DNA of 64,000 bases from Bedellia somnulentella (Eukaryota; Arthropoda; Insecta; Lepidoptera; Bedelliidae), in NCBI GenBank assembly GCA_963576735.1, contig OY755187.1:16368001-16432000 (forward strand), given 5' to 3'. The position numbers were made by a program, and so were the translations under genes. The notes beneath the pieces were generated by a model. The model saw only the letters and a list, made by a program, of their open reading frames with translations, was not told the origin of the DNA and ran no database searches. Below are positions 24,901 through 36,900 of the stretch, piece after piece. Every line of letters begins with the position of its first letter. Positions within the stretch are counted from its first letter, which is position 1.

Positions 24901-27900
24901 CGTCATACTCAATAACAGCTAGTTCTCAGCATTCAGGAGCTAACACATCAAGCCATTGGTGTGCTTCAAGTGTGGAGCCGCGCCACGTTGCGAGCCGGTG
25001 CACGAGCGCCACCGCCACCACGCCGGAGGTTCAGGTACCAGTACTCGCGTCGAACAGAGTCGACGATTGCAGTGTACCTTCAGGTGCACTGACTCATTCT
25101 GGTGAGCGCTTTATTTTTAATTATGATTCCGGAGCCGAATGCTCGTTAGTTGTTGCGTCAAAGTTTGTGGAAAACGTAAAAACAATGTTATTAATTTTAA
25201 TGTCATAAGCTTGAGTAGTACGTTTAGCACAATGTTGTGTAAGGTTAAGGTCTGTGATTTTAGAATTGAGTTTTTACTCCACGTTTTGCAAGATATGTCA
25301 GGTACATAATGCTAAGTAGAGAAGTTTTAGCGCTAGGCTTTGCCATAAATATGTCTACCTTAAATTTAACGCTCGAAAAGTTAAATGTTGAATACAGTTC
25401 TCAAGTAAACATAGCGTCTGAAATAAATTTAGCACAAGTTGATGCGATGTTAGTGACGCTGCAAAAAGCGAGTTGCTAGGTATTTTAAAAATAGAAAGTT
25501 ACCTTATTTTAGGTTTTTCCACTATACGTGTTGATGAAAATTCGTTCACGCCGGATGAACGGCGGGTGATAGAAGCTAAGGCCAATAAACTTTTACAAGC
25601 AAACATAATTAGGCCAAGTTGTTCCCCATTTTCAAGCCCTGCGTTATTAGTAAAGAAACGTGATGGTATCGATAGCATGTGCGTAGACTATCGCGATCTA
25701 AATAGTAATTCAGTGCCCGATTGGTTTCCTGTATCTTTCACATCAGATTTAATTGCACGATTGAACGGCGCGAATTTCTTTTTACTCTTTGATTGTGCTA
25801 GTGGATTCCCGTTTTGAGTACCGATCAATCTATTGAGGGTTTTGATAAGCACAAAGCTAAATTCACTAGGTTTTCTGTCGGTGATTTTGTATTAATGCAA
25901 AAACGAAGAACGAATTCAGACAAAATTAAACGCATTATGTAAGGGTTCCTTTGGAGTAGTAGAAGTTTAAGAAGGAGATGGGTACACTTTAACGGCTTTG
26001 GACAGTTACAATAGGCTGTACAAATAGAGCCATGACATGATAGTTTTAGAAAAAGCCAGAGAGGTTTGACCCGTTGGGTTCTGAATCTTTATTGAATGAG
26101 TTGAGTTAAGTTTATAAATTTTCTTAGTTCTGATTGTAGGTATAATCTGTCTTTTGTAAGACATTTGATAAATTGTAGTGGTCACTGGGATGACCGCTGA
26201 AGATGTGTTTTGGGGTCACTGGGATGACCACTAAAAATGTGTTTCGGGGCACTGGGATGACCGCTGAAGATGTGTTTTAGGGTCACTGGGATGACCACTA
26301 AAAATATGTTTCGGGGTCACTGGGATGACCGCTCAAGATGTGTTTTGGGGTCACTGGGATGACCACTAAAGATGTGTTTCGGGGTCACTGGGATGACCGC
26401 TGAAGATGTGTTTTGGGGTCACTGGGATGACCACTAAAAATATGTTTCGGGGTCACTGGGATGACCGCTCAAGATGTGTTTTGGGGTCACTGGGATGACC
26501 ACTAAAGATGTGTTTCGGGGTCACTGGGATGACCGCTGAAGATGTGTTTTGGGGTCACTGGGATGGGATGACCGTTAATGATATGAGTTAAGGTCACTGG
26601 GATGACCTGACTGTTTGATCACTGGGATGATCTGACTGTTGATCACTGGGATGATCTGTTTGTTTGATCACTGGGATGATCTGTTTGTTTGATCACTGGG
26701 ATGATCTGTTTGTTTGATCACTGGGATGATCTGTTTGTTTGATCACTGGGATGATCTGACTGTTTGATCACTGGGATGATCTGTTTGTTTGATCACTCTA
26801 TGAACCATAAATGCGAACACTTATTAGTGACTTTTCTTTAGTGAGGATTGTTTTAATAACTTTTTGTGTGTGAGTTCCTGAAAAGCATTTAAGTAATAAA
26901 GTATTTTTTGTTTTGAAATTGAACAATCCTCATTGAGGAAGTCAGTATTTTGGACAAGTGGTATTGCCATCTGATATTGTTTCAGATGCCGAGTAACACA
27001 CGAGGACGTGTGTCTTGTCAGGATGGCCGTGTCGGCGGCACCTAATATGGTTGCTCATTTGACTACATGTTGGCGGCACCTAATACAGTTACTGAATTGA
27101 CTACGTGTCGGTAATACCTAATAGAGTTGCTGATTTGACTCAGTTGACTAAGTGGTAAGAAGCGGAAGGGTGTGGTCACGAGGTAATCGTGCGCCCTCTG
27201 ATGGAGTTCGGGCAAGGATCATTCCGAGGATGGACAAAGAGTGGATCGGTTGTGCTCGGAACCGTCATACGTTTCTAATCGGTGTTAACGCAATATAATT
27301 TGTACTTAGTTAATTTGTGAATAGTGGCGAAGTTGATTAAAGCTGTGATTATTTATTTCTGTGACTGATATGTGTTTTGGGGAATCATGAATCATCGCCG
27401 ATTTACCATGCCGACGTTATATATAATATAAAATTCACTTGATAGATCTCATCAAACTACATATTTATTCTTATTCGTTAACAAAGTAATAGGTTGTTAC
27501 AATATATCACCCAAAAGAGTCTAAAATTAAAGAGCCTATGTTATTTCTTATACCTTCAAGACCATGTGTACAAAGTTCCATGATGATCAGTAGATTTTGC
27601 GTGAGAGCGTAACAACTTACATTCACATTTATAATATTAATATAGTATGGATATGCGGAGAAATAACACATATCAAGATAGCCCCTGAAAAGGTACAATT
27701 TGGTAAGTACAGTTACTTATTCGTTGATTTATTCAACACATAACCATAACATTCAAGACTCCAAAACACAATCATATACATGACATGGCAGAATGTTTCT
27801 AGCGGGATTCGAACCCACGACCAATTTACAGTTGTTTGACGTATTTAGAGACAAATCACCAGGTATTCGAAGTACGTTTTACTTTGAAAGTGCATCCAAA

Positions 27901-30900
27901 TCACAGTACAAAGGCTTATGTCCACTTTGTAAGTATACACTAACAAATATGAGTATATGTATGTATATCACAACTTCCAAAAGTGGCTGAGGAATTTTTC
28001 ATTCCAAAGCTCTGGCTACCCCGTTAAGGGATTTATAGCCGTGAGTATATGTATGTATGTATCTCAACTCACATCAGATAAGCTGTTCAACGAGCTGTTC
28101 TCCATCCATTCCTCATCATCATCATCTCGGCTCTTGCTCTTCATCATCGCGCGCTGGTAACTGGTGACGCCGCTCACACTGATGTGCATCGACATAGTGT
28201 CCATGAAACGGACGCCTGCAATGGCAAAATATACGATGGTTAATAATAGGTTTTATACTGTTGTTGTATAGGTGTCGTGTAGTGTCGGCTTAGAATAACA
28301 CTACCCCATTTCTACCCGTGGGTGATCGTAAGAGGCGACTAAGGGCAGAGGGGCTTTTTAAGTGATTTTTGGGCGATGTGGTTGGAGACCCGTCACCAAA
28401 AACATTTATTATTACTATCATTTCCCTTATCAACTTCCAAAAGTGGCTGAGGAATTTCTCATTCCATGGCTCTGGCTACCTCGTTAAGGGATTTATGTTG
28501 TTGTTGTTGTCGTCCTATGGCACCCCACTGGTGCACAGGGCCTGCACAAGCTCCCGCCACGCCTTCCTGTCTGCCGCGACTTCCCTGGCCGCACTCCAAC
28601 TCAGTCCCGCCGCTCGCAGCTCGCTCTCCACGCTCCGGCGCCAAGTGTGCACGGGACGGCCGCCGTCCGGTGGTTTCCACTCGAATGCGATGCTGGCGTT
28701 TGTGGTCCCTCTTCGAAATGAGTGCCCCATCCACCTCTATTTTCTCAGTGCGATGTCAGTCACAACTGGAGTCTGCTGGCATTGGTTCCACAGGTCCACG
28801 TTCCGGATTGTCATTGGCCAGTAAATGCGGAGGATTGACCTCAGGGACTTGTTGACGAAGACTTGGAGCTTATTCGTCAGCCCCTTTGTCACTCTCCACG
28901 TTTCACAGCCAAAGAGCAGAACGGGTTTCACCACGGATTCGAAGAGGGAGATCTTTACTCGACGGGAAAGGACATTTGACTCCCAGACAGGTCTCAGTTG
29001 GGCAAAGGCCGCGTTTGCCTTCCGTATCCTGCTTTCAACATCCTCGTCTGCACCTCCTTGACACGTAATAACACTACCGAGGTAAACAAACTTACGAGCG
29101 GATTCTAGGGGGGTATCTTGAAGCTTCAATGGTTCTGTCGTTGAAGGATTTATCCGCATGTCGACGGTTTTGCGTTTATTAATTTGCAGGCCCATGACTT
29201 CTGCTTGCTTTCTAAGGCTCTCAAGTTTAGCTTCTAAATGGGCTAGAGTTGGCGAGATTAACACAATGTCGTCCGCGTAGTCCAAGTCTTCTAAGACAGA
29301 TTATAAGGGATTTATAGCCGTGAATATATGTATGTATGTATGTTGTATAGGTGTAATAGGCGATAAACCTGCCCCCTATCACACTGTCCAAGCAAAACGT
29401 GTGTACTCTGAACACCAAGTGACAAATTGTCACGTAATGTTGAGAAGTATTAGCACCTTTGCCAACAAATTCGGGGGTATACGGCGTGAACGCTTGAGTC
29501 TTGAGCTTGTGTTAATAATAGGTCATCCACTATCGCAAACAATCACTTCAAAATGCTTAAATCCTATGTCGCATTTTACAACAATCGCGGGCAGAAGTTA
29601 GTGAGACACTGCACGAGGAGACGCTAAGGACTTCTTGGAAGGAGCAAACAATTTTTATAGGAGGCATAGACCAACGCACTACTAAGAATAGACTAACTAA
29701 GAAATCAAGACCAGTAACATGAACAAAACAGTGCCAATGTAAAAATGATACTTCTATGACTGTGTGCAGAGTTGCGATTACCTATTGGATATATCTATAT
29801 AGCTAGTACGAGCGACCTTTTAATTATATATGTCGTAGGATGATTTGATGTTTAGGTTTTTTGCAAAAATCCTAGGTTTTTTGCAAAAATCCTAGGGATT
29901 TTGCAAAAATCCGGATAATTAGACAACGGTTATAATATTTTCTAATCTTACTAGGTTTTTTGCAAAAAAACTAGTTTGTTTAGTATGACTCCGAAACGAA
30001 ATGTCAGTTTTAATGAATACTGTACACTGATTGGTCGATTGCAGTGCCCCGTAATCACGTCATCTCTGATTGGTTGTTAATTAAGACGTACTTACTTCAT
30101 TGTTCCTACCTATATTTAATTTGAATTTTATTTTTATTTTAGTTACAAAAGGTTCCTAAGTATAAAAATAGTGTTGTCATTTCCCTTTACTCTCTCAACT
30201 CTAGCTATAATACCTCAATACTACAATTTAAAACGTACCTACTTTATTATTCCTACCTATATTGAAGACGTCCGTGGCCGAGTGGATAGGTGACTAGCTT
30301 TTCGGTATGGAGGTTGCGGGTTTGATCTCCGCTGAGAGCAACATTTATGTGATGAGCATATGTGTATTATATTATATTAAATATATCGCTGAGTTAGTAT
30401 CCCGTAATACAAGTGTTACTTAGTTTGGGGTAACTTGATCTGTGTATAATATGTCCGAACGTGATTGTAATTTTACCCCAACAAAAGAGTAAAGAAATAT
30501 ATTTAATTCCTAGTATCAAATAAGTATTGTCATTTCTTACCCTTTATAACTCAAGCTATAATATCTCAATACCACAATGACGAACCAATCAGAATGAGTG
30601 TAGGCGAGCAACCAGAAATCAGCCAATCAGCATTAAAGAAGTACAATCTTACTAAACCAACTATTTTTTTTGCAAAAAACCTAGTAAGATTAGAAAATAT
30701 TATAACCGTTGTCTAATTATCCGGATTTTTGCAAAATCCCTAGGATTTTTGCAAAAAACCTAAACATCAAATCATCCTACGACATATACATACATACATA
30801 CATATACTCACGGCTATATTTCCCTAGAAGGGGTAGCCAGAGCTAAGGAATTATAAATTCCTCAGCCACTTTTGGAAGTTGAGTATAAATAAAATATAGA

Positions 30901-33900
30901 ATATAAATTACCAATATGTTTTTTATAAAACTCACCTGTCCTCTCCAACCAATACTGCTCTTTGATCTTAGTCCGATCGTACGACACGTTATGTCCGACC
31001 ACTATCCTGGGTCTGGTGATATCACCGCTCGGTTCATCACCGTCCGTCTCGAGCGGGATGAGGCTCTCGTAGGTAACCGTGGGGTGATGATGATGAGGCC
31101 CGTTGTTCACTACTTCGTCACTTACCCAGCCGTACCTGCAATATTAACGTAGATGCAAGGTTTATTCTGTAAGTTCAGTTGGCATTAATTCTCTATATAA
31201 ACAACTAGATGACCCGCTCAACTTCATTTGCGTGACATAAGAGCTACCTTCTGTAGTTCAGGCATGATTGAGTAGAGTTAAAGTTTAAGGAAGCTTTTAA
31301 TTCCCCTTATCGACATTGTTTATTTTAAATTTTAGTCAAAAACAAATACACCTACTGTTATACTGCTAAGGAAAAAAATTAAGTAAAATATATACTAACT
31401 TAAAACTGTTTTAAATGCTTATTGATATCATAAAAGAATATGCAAAATTTCAAACGTTACACTCAATTTTACCCCTTTAAGGAATTACTAGTGGGTAACC
31501 CTGGCGCGACTACGTCGCGTCCAACAAAATGAGTTTATTTTGAAATTTTCCGACCAATCACAGCGCAGCTCTTTTGAATTTCTAGTGTTTTTTTCTGATT
31601 GGCCGGTTTGAAAAAATTCGGACCAATCACAGCGCATCTCTGATCGACTAAAGTTTGCGCGCGCTTATGACACTCAAGCAAAGTCTATGGGCCAAAATCG
31701 AAACTTTGAAATTCTGTAACAATTAACTTAATCCAGTTACATCAGATGTCTGAATTTTGTGCACACCACGGCCGCGAACTGTACAAAACGATACCTGAAC
31801 CAAATTTCTAGCTTAACTCATCGCGTCACAGGCTTCCGGGCAAAAAAGAGGCTTACTGAAATAATATATAAAGATTTTGTTTCACTGCCCTTCACAAAGC
31901 ATAAAAAAGTGTAAACGAAAACCTATATAACAATTTTTAAACTTTTCATTCTGTAGCTAAAAAAGTTATATATAAACTTCACGCGCATATTTCATCTCCT
32001 TAGGGTTGAAATTTCTTAAATTCTCTTTTAATTACTCACTTGTATTATAAGACACACTCTTCGACAGAATTTCAAGTTTTTAGGTATAGTGGTTTCGACT
32101 TTGCTTCAATTCTAAGTCAGTAGGTTCTGCCTTTTATATGTAGTTAAGTGTGCAAAACTCCTCCGTCCTGGCAATTTTCTTAAAAATGTGTCCTGAGGTA
32201 ATACCGTCCGGGCTGATTAATTAATGTTGTGCATTCTTTGATAATGACTCAATCAATTTTCAATTAATTCTTACCACGCCTCCGGCGAAACAGCGCACGC
32301 CAAAGTGGGTCTCTTCCCGGCGCACATGAGCACCTCCACATCCAACACCAGAGCATCGTCAGGAGGACAGGGCACTGGAATAGCTTGGCCATCTTTGTAT
32401 CTGTGCCAGCCACGCCGTTTTAGCCATGTCTGGAATGTTCATACAAAAATATTCAAAACTAGCAGCCCGTCCCGGCTTCGCTCGGGCATGAATTATCATT
32501 AACATTTTGTTTTTTATTTTATTACATGTATTATTATTTTAATATATTTTTTTTAAGTTTTAAGCTATGTTATAATTTTTTGCTGTGTAGTGTCGGCTTA
32601 GAATAGCACTACCCCATTTCTTCCGGTGGGTGTACGTAAGAGGCGACTAACGGTTTTGGGGCTTTTGAGGGATTTTTGGGCGATGCGGTTGGTGACCCAT
32701 CACCAACAACCTTTATTTCACCATCTTTTCCCCACACAACTTCCAAAAGTACATACATACATATACTCACGGCTATAAATCCCTAGAAGGGGTAGCCAGA
32801 GCTAAGGAATTAGAAATTCCTCAGCCACTTTTGGAAGTTGTGTGGGGAAAAGATGGTAAAATAAAGGCTGTTGGTGATGGGTCTCCAACCGCATCGCCCA
32901 AAATCCCTTAAAAGCCCCAATACCGTTAGTCGCCTCTTACGTACACCCACCGGAAGAAATAGGGTAGTGCTATTCTAAGCCGACATAACACACCAGACTT
33001 CCAAAAGTGGCTGAGGAATTTCTGATTCCTTAGCTCTGGCTACCCCTTCTAGGGATTTATAGCCGTGAGTATATGTATGTATGTATGTTATATTTTTTTG
33101 TATTTATATTTAGATATATTTTTTTTATTTTTCATAATGAGTAATTACATCAAAAGCCATTCAATTTATAGAGTTAGAGCTTCCCTGTAAACAATATTTG
33201 ACGTTGTTGTATTTTGGGGCAGCAAAATAAATTGATGTTCAGGAGCTCCCACCCGCGACAGGCCAACGTACAGTTGACCGTGAGTAAAACAATTCTTTCG
33301 CAGGTCAATCCCTACTAATTTGAAGGTTTGGCCTTGGAATTTATTAATTGTTAAAGCAAAAGATGTTTTAACCGGAAATTATATCCGTTTAAATGGAATT
33401 GGCAGATCAGTTGGGATCATCGGTATCCTCGGTATATGAGCTAATTGACCGGCTGCTGGGCCAGTGATAATAGTCGCTACAATTAAATTTTGCTTTAACT
33501 CTTTGATAAGCAGCCTCCCGTACCCCTTCGTGACGCCTGCAACAACTTACTATGCATAGCTAATCGAGCGGAGTTTTATCTATTTTTTTAATTCGAGATA
33601 ACTTTCGAATGGAATGTTCGAATTGAATAATTCAAAAAGTAATATAAGGGTATTGAAGTAGTCTGAAATAATATATACATTTTTTATAAGGATTAGATAG
33701 GTACAAATAAAGAGCCTTTTCTAAAGCAGGATTTTAATTTAATTTTTAAATAATTTTATATAATGACGCTTGTTGTGAGATAACTATAATAGTTAGAGAC
33801 ATGCTGTCGGGGCATTTTTTTAGATAATGATGTGTTCTATAAAATTGTAGTACATAATTTTATTCTATTGTCAATAGTTTTCGCAGCACACGCGATGTAA

Positions 33901-36900
33901 GGATGTTTTTTGGTATTTCTTTAACACCTTGGGTTACATTTTTGAAGTTTACGTAAGGATCCCTAATTTTTTTGAAAATGAAATATAGCCTATGTCACTC
34001 GGAAATAGTGTAGCATTAAAACAGTGAAAGAATTTTTCAAATCCGTCCAGTAGTTTTGGAGCCTATTCAATTCAAACAAACAAACAAACAAAAAATCAAA
34101 CCTTTCCTCTTTATAATATTAGTATAGATATAGATACACTTTTTAAACTCTCGCGGTTCGTAAATATATTCATTCTAAAGACTCAAACGTTCACGCTGAA
34201 TATCCCTGAAGGGCAGAGGTACTAATTATTCTGGGAATAACGTGACATTAGTGGCATCGGAGGTTTAGAATACCCACGTCTTGCTTGGACCGTGTATTCA
34301 CGTAATATGAGGCAGGCCTGTCACCATTTTGTATGAATACACTGTCGCATGACTAGAGGCGACTTAGCTATGCAAGTTTCTTCAAGATGCTTTCCCTCAT
34401 CGTTAACAACCATGATAAATTAACCACGCATTCTTTTTCTACCTCTTTTACTTCCGTTTCGTCGAGGCAACTTAGTGTATGGATTGGGCTTTTTAATTGA
34501 CTGACAGACAAAAATCAACATAATCTTTTACTTCACCATAATTTTTCCTCAACTTCCAAAAGTGCTGTGGAATTGTTAATTTAGAAGGTCTAGCTACCCT
34601 TTTTAGTTTTGCATTAAATATTACTTTAGATACACTTGCGACTGTAGAAATAGAATAAATAGTTCTTACTTTTGGCATTGGTGGTATTTCACAAGAAGCT
34701 AATGTTTCTAGCAATTTTCTATATGGCGCACTCTGTTTTTCACCAATATTGTAGAAATGCTCTACTATATCCTTCCCCTGCAGTTTTGGCAGCTGAAGTT
34801 CTACATCTGGCAACTTTTCTGGCATTTCATAGTTTATTCCATGTCTGCGGAGGTTTTCTTGGCATCTGTAATAATTGCATTATAATAATTAATTTATAGA
34901 CTATAAATTCAGTACGACAGATAAAGTGTTATTGATGTTAATACATAAATTATGACTTTATAAAATGCTGAATAGCAAAATAACTCCGCAAAGAACATAT
35001 AAATAATTTCTAATAAAAACTGTAATAAATAAATATATTTGTGAATGCAATCCACTTGATTCATAATGATCGTCATAGGCTGAACGGACAAAGACATCAC
35101 ATTTTGTCAATAATTTGTTTTTGACTTTTAAATGCGCTGCACATATGAAAACAATGCTGCATCACAAACCAGTGCCACATCATCTGCCAGATCTTGCCAT
35201 TGAAGTGTTTTTGCAAGATATTAAATTAGACAATATTCAATTGATCACTTTTTCACCAATCTTTATTGTAATTGAAACTTATAGAAATATTATTTTATTA
35301 GTTCCAGTGAATTAAAAGGCTTCTATTTAACTGCTCACCAAAATAGCTTTAATACCCTCAAACTAAATTTCAAGTATAATTGATTCTCTCCATATAAAAT
35401 TAACCCATTCTATACAGAGCTCCATAAATTAAATGATTTAGCATTCCAAAATCAATTTACACACATCAAAATAATTTTACTTTGAGTCTATATATCTTTT
35501 ACTCACCAAATATTGTTTTCATAAAACATTAACATTAAAATATTGATAGTCTATGCCTACCCTAATGGGAACTAACGGCGTGAGAATATGTATGTATGTA
35601 TGTACATTAAAACCAAAAAGTGCAGTCTAATGTGCTTTAGTGTAACCAAATTATGTAACATTTATTCAAATTATATTATTATCAATCTGAAATTACAATC
35701 GCTTCCCTTTATTAATTCACCGAGCACCCCGCCCCCACCCCACCAAGCAACGCACAGCACAGGCCGCGACCCACAACCCTGTGCTCTGCTCTGCTCCATC
35801 AATACATAGTATAAAACAAAGTCGCTTTCGCTGTATGTCCGTATGTATGCTTAGATCTTTAAAACTACGCAACGGATTTTGATGCGGTTTTTTTTAATAG
35901 ATAGAGTGATTCCTAAGGAAGGTTTGTATGTATAATAAATGCATAATATAGTAGAGAAATACTGATAAATTTAAAGGTTTCTAATGTGATGTCGTAAATA
36001 AGCACGTTTTTTTGCGCTTATATTGCAAACGCTGGCTGAACCCTACGAGATAGACCAAAATAATGTACTACAGTATTGTTCACCTTAGAAAGTTCAACAA
36101 AAAAGTCCGCGATGGTATATGTCTATCTCTTAGGGATAACCCAGCATAACCATTTTTATTCTTTACTAAAAAATGATTATTTACGAAGTGATTTTAAACA
36201 ATACAGCATTAATCCTTATCCAATGAAGTACCTTAAATAAATTGTGCATTTATTATAGATCAATATGCTTTTTACAGCATGTAATTTAAGTGTGAATATT
36301 ACCGAAGATATTACAAATTTAAAATGCAGGGTCGTAGTTGTTTGCGCCGGGCGGCGCGTGCCTATAAATAGTCTAAGCAAAACATGTTTGTATTGGCTAA
36401 TGACAAAAAAGCTGTGAACGTTGTGTATAAGGACATTCTGTAGTAGGTATATTTTGCATTGCACCCGTGCGAAGCCGGGGCGGGTCGCTAGTACAAATTA
36501 ATCCTATGAGTATTGTTGCTTAAGAGTTTAAAGAGAAATTGATTATTTTCAACTTTAAAGTATTATAATTACTTGGTACATAAGTATAACAGTTTTTTTG
36601 AATTTATGTCTTTTATTTTCAAACCAGTAGGTTTTGTTACTTACCTTATACTCCTGTCAGAATGTTGCATATGGGGATGTAGAGCTAGCTGGGATGGTTA
36701 CTCTCTAAAAAACTGTAACATGCTCTGATGAAACTCACTTGGATCTTCCTAACACATTCTATACCTTAATTGCTTTATTGACCCAAGTATTCATTATTAA
36801 GTCATGCAGTAATTGAAACCTCATTATTTATTTATTTATTAGTTTAAGGGTATAAAAGCCATTTTGGTGACCATTTAAATAGCAGCAAATATTTATTTAA

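Larger units (their letters stand above)
24133..27420 (+). mobile_element. Ty3/gypsy LTR element, internally decayed, with minisatellite
   Basis: 391 bp direct repeats at 24133-24523 and 27030-27420 look identical. ATATA flanks both sides. The interior keeps scattered pieces in family order: Cys knuckle, protease, RT start, integrase C-terminus, then a tandem-repeat block. The LTRs start TGTCGG but lack a clean CA end, so the inner border is uncertain by a few bases. Confidence 0.9.
32459..34128 (-). mobile_element. Helitron, second family, with nested SINE2 pair
   Basis: CTAG at 32459-32462 (after A) and TC at 34127-34128 (before T). The 3' hairpin region reads GCCCGAGCGAAGCCGGGACG. It contains a decayed helicase fragment at 33180-33560 and two SINE2 copies, one inside the other. 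It lies 29 nt upstream of the POLG exon 3 acceptor. Confidence 0.9.

Noticed and set aside
26179..26800. CRISPR-like array
   Set aside because: Repeats are tandem with no unique spacers, change gradually, and sit inside an LTR element of a eukaryotic genome.
30269..30345. tRNA-Ser/Leu gene
   Set aside because: GGCCGAGTGG is A-box-like, but the B box (GGTTTGATCTCC) is altered and acceptor pairing is poor. It is treated as a SINE head.
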